A stretch of 64,000 nucleotides of DNA, taken from NCBI RefSeq assembly GCF_036924595.1, contig NZ_JAZHRV010000001.1:6413501-6477500 (forward strand). Reading direction: 5' to 3'. Within the stretch, counting starts at the first letter, position 1, and every line of letters starts with the position of its first letter. A program made the translations under genes and the position numbers. The stretch comes from Bradyrhizobium algeriense (GTDB taxonomy: Bacteria > Pseudomonadota > Alphaproteobacteria > Rhizobiales > Xanthobacteraceae). Shown one piece after another: positions 42,701 to 50,330 of the stretch. Below the pieces are notes generated by a model, which was not told the origin of the DNA, ran no database searches, and saw only the letters and a list, made by a program, of their open reading frames with translations.

Positions 42701-44901
42701 GATGCGTTCAGGTAGGTGAACGCAGTGAAGGCCGTGCTCGCCACCGGCCGGTCGGTCAGGTCGACGTCGGTGAAGCTGATGGTGCCGGCTGCGACATGGA
42801 GCGCATTGGAGCCGGTCGGGTTCGGCTGACTGGCGCTCGAAAACTCGGCAAAGGCGGCGCTCGTCGTGGCGATGGTCGGCAGGTCGTTGGTGCCGGTGAC
42901 GACGACGTCGGCGCCGTGGATCGAGACCGTAATCGGCGTGGAGATGACGCCGCCATGGCCATCATCGACCTGGGCGACGTAGTTGAGCGTCAGCCTTTCG
43001 CCCTTGGCGATGAAGTCGAACTTGCTGTCCTCGATGCTGTAGGTCCAGCTCGCCGAACCGTTGTGGGTGTTTCCGGCCGCCTGCACCACGGAGAGCGGCA
43101 CCTCGACGGCCAGGATCGCCGCCAGTTGCGCCGGCGTCAGCGTCGCGGTGACGTCGTTACCCTCTGCATCGTAATAGCGGAACGGATCGGTCGCGGAGAT
43201 CGCGGCGCTGACGACGGGCCGGTCGGTCAGGTCGGCATCGGCGAAGGTGACGGTGCCGGTCACGGTATCGACCGCCGTATTGCCGGTGCCGATCCGCTCC
43301 GTGATCGTGCCGCCGGTCGCGGAGAGCGTCGGCTTGTCGTTGGTGCCGGTGATAACGACCGTAAACGGCACGAACGTCGTCTCGTTGCTCGGCGCGTAGT
43401 TGTTGTCGACCCGCGCCATATAGGTCAGCGTCAGCGTCTCGCCGGAGGCGAGGAAGTCGAAGGCGCCATCGGCAATGTTGTAGGTCCAGGTAGCCTGACC
43501 GGTGTTCTTGCCGTTGGGGTCCTGGACCACGGAGAGCGGCACTTCGACCGCCTTGATCGCAGCCAGCTGCTCCGCCGTCAGCGTCGCGGTGACGTCGGCC
43601 TTCTGCGCGTTCGCGTAAGTGAAGGAGGAAAACGCGGCCTGGACGCTCGGAACGTCGTTGGGGTTGATGTCGGCATAGCTGACTATGCCGGACACGCTGT
43701 CCACGGCAGCGCTGGCGGTGATGTCGACGCGCTCGGTAAACGAACCGCCGTGCGCGGCGGCCGCCGGCGGCCCGGGAATGTGATCGAGATGGGGGCTGGG
43801 ACCTGTGCCGGGCGATGGAGCAGGCTTGTCCGGGACATTGACGAACTGAAGCGTCACCGGCACGAAGTCGTTGCTGGCCAGCTTGAGGAACGACGTTTGC
43901 GGAACGATCGAGTCGGTAAAGTTGGTCGTCAGCTTGGTGTTCGGGTTGTTCAGGTCGGTGAACTTCAACGAAAACACGTCGCTGATGACCTTCTGCGCGT
44001 CGGGCGACAGTTGCACGGACGACTGAAAGGTGACCGAGCCCTGGCCGTTGATGATCGTCTGCGTGCCGGCCCGGTTGACGGTTGCGATCGGCGTCAGCGT
44101 GGTCTTGTCGAACAGGATGTAGGAGCCGGTGGTGCCGTCGGGTTCGACCAGCACCTGGAATTTCGCCGGCGGCGCACCACCTTGCGACGGCACCTCGAAA
44201 TCGATCTCGACCAGCACCGCGGTGCCGCGGATGCCCATGGTCGCGACCGGCGTGTCGACCTTCATGTCGCCTTTCTTGGCGGTGGCGCCGGCGACGAACG
44301 AGATGGTGCCCTGCACCAGGCTGAGCAGCGATTTGTTGTCCGACCCGTTGGGGTCGTAGATCATTTCGTTCAGCACCATCTTGGCGTTCGACGCGAGGCC
44401 GAACACGGTGCCGTCGATGAAGGTAATGCCGAGCGTCGAATCGGAGCCGGACTGGACGACGTCGCCTTTGTGGACGGTGTCGCCCTGGTTCAGGATGATC
44501 GACACGCCGTTGCGGATCGCGGTTGCGCTGCCCGTCAGCTTGGTGACATGGCCGATGAGAGCGGGAGCAACGCTGGCGCTGCCGTCGGCCTGCGCGAGCT
44601 GGATGTGCCCGGCTAGCGCGTTGACGATGTCACCGGTGAGGTGGGCGCCATCGGGCGAGGCCAGCGCGGCGCGTTTCTCGCCCCTGAAGTAATCGGGCAG
44701 GACGAGTTCGCGGTCGCCGCTGGTGAGGACCAGGTCGACGCCCGAGCGCTTGAAATCGCCGGTGAACAGCAGGTGGGCATCAGGAACGATAACGGCATCG
44801 ACCGGCGCATGCGTCGAAACGCTGTCGACGCGGACGGAACCATGGGGGTGCGAACCATGGGCGTCCGACACCACATCGGTAAATTTACCGGCCAAGCTCA
44901 A
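39775..44901 (-). CDS. giant FecR/VCBS-repeat surface protein (putative type I secreted adhesin)
   Basis: A 1708-residue acidic protein. Residues about 115-235 form a FecR domain (ALIGHVTKLTGSATA... TPVATMGIRGTAV). A Pro/Gly/Ala linker lies at 358-386. From about 390 to 1100 come five VCBS/cadherin-like units of about 130-150 residues, with repeating VTGTNDxP, TLTYxAxVxDGHGG and SASWTYSxxDSxFDFLA motifs. More Ig-like modules follow. The C-terminus has an RTX-like GGNDTLTGNAKADQF segment and ITDFTQGEDHIDL, as in type I secretion target domains. There is no signal peptide. The start is TTG 44901; no ATG fits. It is probably surface-displayed and Ca-binding. Confidence 0.9.
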   Translation of the reverse strand: MSLAGKFTDVVSDAHGSHPHGSVRVDSVSTHAPVDAVIVPDAHLLFTGDFKRSGVDLVLTSGDRELVLPDYFRGEKRAALASPDGAHLTGDIVNALAGHIQLAQADGSASVAPALIGHVTKLTGSATAIRNGVSIILNQGDTVHKGDVVQSGSDSTLGITFIDGTVFGLASNAKMVLNEMIYDPNGSDNKSLLSLVQGTISFVAGATAKKGDMKVDTPVATMGIRGTAVLVEIDFEVPSQGGAPPAKFQVLVEPDGTTGSYILFDKTTLTPIATVNRAGTQTIINGQGSVTFQSSVQLSPDAQKVISDVFSLKFTDLNNPNTKLTTNFTDSIVPQTSFLKLASNDFVPVTLQFVNVPDKPAPSPGTGPSPHLDHIPGPPAAAAHGGSFTERVDITASAAVDSVSGIVSYADINPNDVPSVQAAFSSFTYANAQKADVTATLTAEQLAAIKAVEVPLSVVQDPNGKNTGQATWTYNIADGAFDFLASGETLTLTYMARVDNNYAPSNETTFVPFTVVITGTNDKPTLSATGGTITERIGTGNTAVDTVTGTVTFADADLTDRPVVSAAISATDPFRYYDAEGNDVTATLTPAQLAAILAVEVPLSVVQAAGNTHNGSASWTYSIEDSKFDFIAKGERLTLNYVAQVDDGHGGVISTPITVSIHGADVVVTGTNDLPTIATTSAAFAEFSSASQPNPTGSNALHVAAGTISFTDVDLTDRPVASTAFTAFTYLNASSIDVTSQLTAKQLAAIAAVDEPLTVVQNSGNTNNGSASWSYSVADSAFDFLADGEILNLTYTATVNDGHGGVVTKPITITVTGSNDTAQIISDLQAATISEVADTHGSTTPDTASGMIKFIDADLTDTHAVKIASVHASGVTTGLANGTVQLSWLSLGPLADSTDGKTGSKSWSFSAPDSYFDYLADGETVTLTYTVEVDDHHGGVTSQDVIVTVNGSNDAPEIADIAKQGISEQTDTAPLTTTISVTFTDRDLSDVGHTAAITGAAASGTTTGLALDEAALVALVTRGTVTKAAGSSSGSVDLSFSAASTAFDYLAETESVTLTYTVAINDGDSGITSQTFTITVTGTNDAPVLTASAPSLITITEDQTANAGQTVASFLGASIADVDHGALQGIAITATTSAHGHWEYSTDGSTFVAFPAVSGGSALLLAATDKVRFVPDGEDGGTDTFTYVAWDQTTGIHGTMADVSAAGGSTAFSVTSDTATLTVTAVNDAPTAAAPATHYVATEQAPLVISGTGLHVADIDGNGGTETVTLSVGQGILDVALGGNDVSVTGNGTSSVTITGLVDYIEALLSGDNSGTISYTANSDNPSASTGLTLSVNDAGNSGSNGSQTATATATIDITPINDAPVATDDVASITGNTGSITGHLLANDTDAEHDTLSVLNVVNGVAASGHITVDGTYGRVVIDQATGDYTYTLGATSAQAAAVAALDHGVTVQDDFTYTASDGALGSDGHLKVNVTGVDGALVLSAESIRVEANDDAAVTTTVFDINLSNDDQASDVTITTSAVYGTLSPVSAGNVSEINAQFANGIIYTPTDYNGDTEVSDIVTVIATDANGHSDTLNFVFQQSGSNGAALEGTDEKDVIFATGGNDTLTGNAKADQFVFAPASQYDDPSADEITDFTQGEDHIDLRAFSEVDSSTIETWLSAHATASPTDAADTRITLDHGDIITLKGVAVSSLHASDFIVSPHH

Positions 44902-45513
44902 AATGGCACCGTTGCCGCTAAGGTTAATATTTATACAATATTGAAATATCTAAGCTTGCATATCATTGGAAGGTCCCGCACGGAACCACCCAATGCTTGT
45001 TAATATCGCGGAAAGCGACGCCCTGGCGGGTCGGTCTTCGTGGAATTCCCCCGGGAGATCGCAGGTATCGCTGGTTGTCCCGGCAACAATACGGGCGGAA
45101 TTCTCCGGCCTCAACAACATTACTTCAAGTATTCGAAGTATAAATTTGAAAAATATACCTGGCACTGTTTCCCCATGGTTCCACGGGGAACTATGATGCG
45201 ATTTTTAAAGTTCAAACTGTGAACCAGCTAACAAATCAGACAATTTTCAACAAAAAAGTCACATTAACGGAAAATCAACCATAAAGCGCAGTTAAAGGCT
45301 GTCTCCAACAGCCCCGCGCGCGGCTTGCTTAAGCCGATCGATTAAATTCTCGCCAAATCGGCGGCGGTTATTTTGGGCTGTTTCGCAGTTCGCGGCCAGC
45401 CTCCCCCCGTTTTAAGCGGATTAAAAGCACCCCCGCCCCATCCTGCCCCTGCAAAATGATCCGGTCACGCGCAGGCAGAATACGCCCGCCGATGCCCGGA
45501 CAAGGGGCGTTAG
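44902..45513. other. AT-rich 612-bp divergent regulatory region
   Basis: No gene is seen. Its base composition is clearly more AT-rich than its surroundings. It contains TATTGTATAAATATT near 44930 (minus-strand promoter candidate), TACTTC/GAAGTA arms (45121-45140), a TTCCCC/GGGGAA hairpin (45169-45190) and TTAA-N7-TCAA (45264-45278), which resembles a CtrA box. It controls the giant repeat protein on one side and the LapG-like protease on the other. Confidence 0.5.
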
Positions 45514-46290
45514 ATGGGGTTGTCAGTCACCTCGCGCGCATGGCGTGCGGGCATCGTCGCGTGCGGCCTGGCCTGGTTCGGACCAGTCGACCTGCGGGCC
45601 GCGGCAGCGGAGCCGTCCGCGCCGGCGGAATTGATCCAGCGATCGGCCGAGCCGTTCGGGCTTGCGGCATCTCTCCTCCCGAGCGGCGGACTGCGCGACA
45701 AATGGCTCGGCGTGCAACGCCGGCTCGACGACGAAATGGTGCAGCTTGCGCTCTGCGAGGGCGACCGCGACGGCTGCGTGTCGCCAGCCGCCCTGAAATT
45801 CCTCGACATCGTCGACGCCGCGCAGTTGCGCGAAGGCCGCGCCCGACTCGGCGAAATCAACCGCGCCATCAATCTCGTCATCCGGCCGATGAGCGACCTC
45901 GCCCAACACGGCCAGATCGACGTCTGGACGTCGCCGCTCGCAACGCTCGCGCGCGGCGGTGGCGATTGCGAGGATTATGCGATTGCGAAATTCGTCGCCC
46001 TGCGCCGCGCCGGCGTCGCGCCCGACGATCTCAGGATCGTGGTCCTGCACGACACCATTCATGGCGAGGACCATGCGGTGGCCGCCGCGCGGCTGGACGG
46101 GCGATGGCTGATGCTCGACAACCGCCGCATGGCGATGATCGAGGATTCGCATGTCAGAAACTACCGGCCGACATTTGCAATCGGCGAACACGGCGTGATG
46201 CGATTAGCCGATTCTCCCCTGCTCGCAGCTGTGGGCAACAACCCTGTGGCTCCGCTCGTCGTAAGCTATCAGGCTGCCTCCGCAGACTGA
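45514..46290 (+). CDS. LapG-like periplasmic transglutaminase-like cysteine protease (BTLCP)
   Basis: A 258-residue exported protein of the bacterial transglutaminase-like cysteine proteinase family (DUF920). The signal peptide is residues about 1-31. The catalytic triad is visible: Cys in GGGDCEDYA, His in GEDHAV, Asp in LMLDNRR. The acidic residues after the Cys (CED) match the Ca-binding position of LapG. LapG cleaves the N-terminal retention module of large adhesins. Here the gene is divergent from such a giant protein, but rhizobial genomes carry several BTLCP genes, so the pairing is an inference. No LapD gene is visible. Confidence 0.85.
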   Translation: MGLSVTSRAWRAGIVACGLAWFGPVDLRAAAAEPSAPAELIQRSAEPFGLAASLLPSGGLRDKWLGVQRRLDDEMVQLALCEGDRDGCVSPAALKFLDIVDAAQLREGRARLGEINRAINLVIRPMSDLAQHGQIDVWTSPLATLARGGGDCEDYAIAKFVALRRAGVAPDDLRIVVLHDTIHGEDHAVAAARLDGRWLMLDNRRMAMIEDSHVRNYRPTFAIGEHGVMRLADSPLLAAVGNNPVAPLVVSYQAASAD

Positions 46291-46421
46291 TCACGCGATC
46301 GCGCCGACCGACGGCGCGCAAATATTGCACGGCGACAGTCGACAACAATCTGCTTTCCTTGCCTGATCTTCCCTGCCTCACGGCCGATGGTACGCTGCAG
46401 CCGGTATGCCCGATTGCATTC

Positions 46422-46434
46422 GTTTCAGTGAAAC
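46422..46434. promoter_or_regulatory. GTTTCAgTGAAAC palindrome upstream of the PQQ dehydrogenase
   Basis: A perfect 6+1+6 palindrome 115 bp before the dehydrogenase start codon, in an otherwise featureless 258-bp gap. It is a plausible operator for an unidentified regulator. Only the symmetry supports this. Confidence 0.4.
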
Positions 46435-46548
46435 ATGCCAAGACGAATTTTCTCTTTTTCATTTCACGCCCCGCATTGATTGACGCGATCCTTCTCACCG
46501 GCATAGCATTCCGGCAGATCCGCTAGAGATCACTGGGAGGGGAATGAG

Positions 46549-48729
46549 ATGACACGTTTGCCGCGCGTTAATTCTGCTTGCCGTTCGTTACCTGAAATTG
46601 CCGCTACTTCCCGTCGACCGGCGCGCCTTGCACAGGCCGCGATCGCGGTCGGGCTGGGCCTGACGCTATCCTGCAGCGCCGCGCTGGCGCAGACACCCGC
46701 CAAGGGATCGCCCGAGCACATCAAGGCCGTCACGTCTGCGGTGGATGGCGCATTGATCAAGGCCAATACCGCGACGTCGCAGGACTGGCCGACCATCGGC
46801 CTCGACTATGCCGAGACGCGCTTTTCCAAGCTCAACCAGATCAATGCCGACAACGTCAAGAAACTCGGCTTGGTGTGGAGCTATCCGCTCGAATCTTCCC
46901 GCGGCGTCGAGGCGACGCCGGTCGTGGTCGACGGCATCATGTATCAGACCGCGTCATGGAGCGTGGTGCACGCCATCGACGCCCGCACCGGCAAGCGGCT
47001 CTGGACCTTCGATCCGAAGGTCGACCGCGAGAAGGGCTACAGGGGCTGCTGCGATGTGGTCAATCGCGGCGTCGCACTCTGGAAGGGCAAGATCTATTTC
47101 GGCGCCTATGACGGTAGGCTGTTCGCGCTCGACGCCGCCACCGGCAAGGTGGTCTGGGAGAAGGACACCATCGCCAGCAAGGAGCACTCCTACACCATCA
47201 CCGGCGCGCCGCGCGTGTTCAACGGCAAGGTGGTGATCGGCAATGGCGGCGCCGAATTCGGCGCGCGCGGCTATGTCACCGCCTATGACGCGGAGACCGG
47301 TAACCAGGCATGGCGCTGGTTCACCGTGCCCGGCGATCCGTCAAAGCCGTTCGAAGACGAATCGATGGCGGTCGCGGCGAAGACCTGGGATCCCGCCGGC
47401 AAGTACTGGATCAATGGCGGCGGCGGCACGGCCTGGGACACCATCACCTTCGATCCCGACCTGAACCTCGTCTATATCGGCACCGGCAACGGTTCGCCGT
47501 GGAATCAGAAAGTCCGCAGCCCCTCCGGCGGCGACAACCTCTATCTGTCCTCGATCGTCGCGCTCAATGCCGATACCGGAAAGTACGCCTGGCACTATCA
47601 GGAAACGCCCGGCGACCACTGGGACTACACGGCTACCCAGCCGATGATCCTGGCGGACATCAACATCGACGGCGCGCCGCGCAAGGTGATCCTGCACGCA
47701 CCGAAGAACGGCTTCTTCTTCGTCATCGACCGCACCAACGGCAAGTTCATCTCGGCAAAGAACTTCGTCGATGTGAATTGGGCGACCGGCTACGACGCCA
47801 ACGGCCGGCCGATCGAGATAAAGGAGGCGCGTAGCGACGAAGCGTATGACAGCATTCCCGGCCCGGCCGGCGCCCACAACTGGCATCCGATGTCGTTCAA
47901 TCCGCAGACCGGTCTTGTCTATATTCCGGCACAGGGCATCCCCACCAACCTCACGCCGGAAAAGGCCTTCAAGCACAATGCCGTCGAGCCCGGCAAATTC
48001 GCCAGCGCAACGGGCTGGAATATCGGCTTCCAGCTGAACGCTACACCCCCCAAGAACTCGGCCTTCGGGCGCTTGGTGGCCTGGGATCCGGTCAAGCAGA
48101 AGGAAGCCTGGCGCGTCGAGCACGTGGCGCCGTGGAACGGCGGCACCCTCACCACCGCGGGCAACCTGGTGTTCCAGGGCATCGCCGACGGCCGCTTCGT
48201 CGCCTACAACGCCACATCAGGCGAGAAGCTCTGGGAAAGCCCGACCGGCACCGGCGTGGTCGCGGCGGCCTCGACCTACATGCTTGACGGCAAGCAATAT
48301 GTGTCGATCGCGGTCGGCTGGGGCGGCGTGATCGGCCAGTGGATTCGCGCCACCGAACTGCAGAGCCCCGGCACGGTCTATACCTTCGCGATCGACGGCA
48401 AGGCGCCGCTGCCGGCCTTTGTGAAGTACCAGACCGAGGGGCTGTTGAAGGGCGTGAAGTATGATCCGAAGGATATCCCCGAAGGCACCGCCATCTATGT
48501 CGCCGCCTGCGCCGCCTGCCACAGCGTGCCCGGCGTCGACAACGGCGGCAACATCCGGAACCTCGGCTATGTCGCCCCCGAAACCATCACCAACCTGAAG
48601 GACATCGTGTTCAAGGGCCCGTTCCGCGACCGCGGCATGCCTGACTTCACCGGCAAGCTGAAGGAAGAGGATATCCCGAAACTGCAGGCCTTCATCCAGG
48701 GTACAGCTGACGCGATACGGCCGAAGTGA
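46549..48729 (+). CDS. PQQ-dependent quinohemoprotein alcohol dehydrogenase
   Basis: Periplasmic enzyme of 726 residues that oxidises alcohols or aldehydes with PQQ and heme c. A signal peptide covers residues about 1-46 (ALAQTPAK). The eight-bladed propeller shows tryptophan-docking motifs; the adjacent-cysteine ring GCCDVV and the catalytic WDYTATQ are present. Thr stands two residues after the catalytic Asp, where lanthanide (XoxF-type) enzymes have Asp, so Ca is the likely cofactor. The C-terminal cytochrome domain has CAACHS and the Met ligand RGMPDF, giving a type II layout. GGGAGGGG precedes the ATG. No PQQ synthesis genes are nearby. Confidence 0.93.
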   Translation: MTRLPRVNSACRSLPEIAATSRRPARLAQAAIAVGLGLTLSCSAALAQTPAKGSPEHIKAVTSAVDGALIKANTATSQDWPTIGLDYAETRFSKLNQINADNVKKLGLVWSYPLESSRGVEATPVVVDGIMYQTASWSVVHAIDARTGKRLWTFDPKVDREKGYRGCCDVVNRGVALWKGKIYFGAYDGRLFALDAATGKVVWEKDTIASKEHSYTITGAPRVFNGKVVIGNGGAEFGARGYVTAYDAETGNQAWRWFTVPGDPSKPFEDESMAVAAKTWDPAGKYWINGGGGTAWDTITFDPDLNLVYIGTGNGSPWNQKVRSPSGGDNLYLSSIVALNADTGKYAWHYQETPGDHWDYTATQPMILADINIDGAPRKVILHAPKNGFFFVIDRTNGKFISAKNFVDVNWATGYDANGRPIEIKEARSDEAYDSIPGPAGAHNWHPMSFNPQTGLVYIPAQGIPTNLTPEKAFKHNAVEPGKFASATGWNIGFQLNATPPKNSAFGRLVAWDPVKQKEAWRVEHVAPWNGGTLTTAGNLVFQGIADGRFVAYNATSGEKLWESPTGTGVVAAASTYMLDGKQYVSIAVGWGGVIGQWIRATELQSPGTVYTFAIDGKAPLPAFVKYQTEGLLKGVKYDPKDIPEGTAIYVAACAACHSVPGVDNGGNIRNLGYVAPETITNLKDIVFKGPFRDRGMPDFTGKLKEEDIPKLQAFIQGTADAIRPK

Positions 48730-48784
48730 CGAAGTCATCCCGGGGCGCGTGTTAGCCGCGAACCCGGAGCACATAGCGAAGCAG

Positions 48785-48823
48785 AAGGGCTGCACGAGAC
48801 GATCGCGCAGCCCTTTGTTGTTT
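48785..48823 (+). terminator. Rho-independent terminator after the PQQ dehydrogenase
   Basis: Perfect 9-bp stem AAGGGCTGC (48785-48793) with GCAGCCCTT (48807-48815), then TGTTGTTT. It ends the dehydrogenase transcript. Confidence 0.75.
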
Positions 48824-48852
48824 CGGCGGAGTTCCAGCCGAAGTAGTAACAA

Positions 48853-48937
48853 CCGTCATTGCGAGCGAAGCGGAGCAACCCATCTTGCGGCAGGAAAGAA
48901 TGGATTGCTTCGTCGCTTCGCTCCTCGCAATGACGGC
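48853..48937. repeat. interspersed palindromic repeat (GTCATTGCGAGCG family)
   Basis: Copy of the family at 2183 and 61458: CCGTCATTGCGAGCGAAGCG at the left, CTTCGCTCCTCGCAATGACG at the right. It lies between two terminators of convergent genes. Confidence 0.88.
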
Positions 48938-48963
48938 GTTTGCCGTCAGAGCGAAAGGCACAA

Positions 48964-48998
48964 AAAACAAAAAGAGCTGCGCGATCATCTCGCGCAGC
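48964..48998 (-). terminator. Rho-independent terminator for livK
   Basis: On the minus strand a perfect 9-bp stem (GCTGCGCGA at 48976-48984 with TCGCGCAGC at 48990-48998) is followed by TCTTTTTGTTTTTTG. Canonical terminator for the gene ending at 49038. Its loop half shares GCGCAGCCCTTTG with the terminator at 48785. Confidence 0.82.
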
Positions 48999-49037
48999 CC
49001 TTTGTCGTTGAGGTCCCGATGGTAGAGGCGACGCCCC

Positions 49038-50237
49038 TCAGAACATCAGGCCTTCCTTCACCAGCACCCAGCGGCCGTTCTTGATCTGCTGGACCTGGGT
49101 GATCGTGTTGGCGAGATGGTCGGTCTTGGAGAACTTGGTCGGCGGCGAGTTGAAGATGTCGCGGAACTGCTCGCCTGACTCCAGCGCGTTCATCATCTTC
49201 TGGCCGGTCAGGTCCTTTCCTGCCTTCTCGGCGTAGAACGCAAAGGTCGTCATGGCGTTGTAGCCGATGATCGCCTGCGTATTGGCGTCCGAGCCAAACA
49301 TCTTCTTGTAGTTGGCGAGCCAGTCCTTGACCTTGCCCTTTGCCGTGTCTTCGTACGGAATTTCGAAGCCCGAAGCCGCATAGAGGCCTTCGACCGCCTC
49401 CTTGCCGAGCGCCGGAACTTCCAGCACGTTGGTCGGCGTGGCGCCGAGGAAGGTGACGTCCCAGCCGAGCTTCTTGGCTTCGCCCATCGCGCCGATGGTT
49501 TCGCGGATCACCGTACCGAGCACGACCATATCGCAGCCGTCGGACTTCATCTTGGCGACCTGCGCGCTGAAGTCGGAAGCGCCGCGCTTGTAGCTGGTGA
49601 CCGAGGCCGGCTCCAGCTTCATCGCCTTGACCTGCTGCGTGAAGCCGTCAAGCACGTTCTTTCCGTACTCGTCGTCCTGATACATGATGCAGGGCTTCTT
49701 GAAGTTCTTGCCCTCGATCATGTATTTGACCGCCGCGCGCGTGCTCTCGACGTAGGGCAGCAAATTGTTGAACTTCAGCCGCTCCTGCGGCTTCGCCGGA
49801 TCGAACTTGAAGGTGAATTCGGCCGCCGTCAGCGGGAATAGCTGCAGCACGCCGGCATCGAACAGGATGTCCTGCGATGCGAGCACGGTGGGCGAACCCA
49901 TCGGGCCGACCATGGCGAAGACCTTGTCGCGCTCGACCATCTTCTGCGACGCCAGCACGGCGCGCTTCGGATCGTAGCCGCTATCCTCGATGATCAGTTT
50001 GATCTTGCGGCCGTGGATACCGCCGGCGGCATTGATTTCCTCGGCTGCCATCTTCATGCCGTTGGAAACCGGAACGCCCCAGACCTTGATCGGGCCGGAT
50101 AGATCCTGATGGGTTCCGATGACGATCTCGCTCGCCGAGATGCCTTGATCGGTAATCTTGGTCTGGGCTGCGGCCGGCAGTTGGGTCAGCGCAAGGGCGC
50201 TCACCGCAAGGCCCAACGCCCTAAACGATTTCGACAT
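49038..50237 (-). CDS. branched-chain amino acid-type ABC transporter substrate-binding protein (LivK-like)
   Basis: Periplasmic type I binding protein of 399 residues. The signal peptide is residues 1-25 (LALTQLPAAAQ). The mature N-terminus has the usual ITDQGISASEIVIGTHQDLSGPI start. Such proteins in this genus bind amino acids, aromatic acids or other carboxylates. It is the last gene of the liv/ligase group; the ligase gene lies 93 bp upstream on the same strand. A clear terminator follows it. Confidence 0.93.
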   Translation of the reverse strand: MSKSFRALGLAVSALALTQLPAAAQTKITDQGISASEIVIGTHQDLSGPIKVWGVPVSNGMKMAAEEINAAGGIHGRKIKLIIEDSGYDPKRAVLASQKMVERDKVFAMVGPMGSPTVLASQDILFDAGVLQLFPLTAAEFTFKFDPAKPQERLKFNNLLPYVESTRAAVKYMIEGKNFKKPCIMYQDDEYGKNVLDGFTQQVKAMKLEPASVTSYKRGASDFSAQVAKMKSDGCDMVVLGTVIRETIGAMGEAKKLGWDVTFLGATPTNVLEVPALGKEAVEGLYAASGFEIPYEDTAKGKVKDWLANYKKMFGSDANTQAIIGYNAMTTFAFYAEKAGKDLTGQKMMNALESGEQFRDIFNSPPTKFSKTDHLANTITQVQQIKNGRWVLVKEGLMF

Positions 50238-50330
50238 TGCAATATCCTCCTTGTTGGCCCGTGTTGAGCGAAGGGTGGGGCCTTCTTCTCCTTCGCCGCT
50301 TCGTTAATTTCGCTTCAAGTATCCGTCTGG

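Noticed and set aside
41995..44616. An 873-codon plus-strand frame
   Set aside because: Antisense shadow of the VCBS-repeat protein; composition (Gly/Arg/Asp/Val) is that of a reverse-frame artefact.
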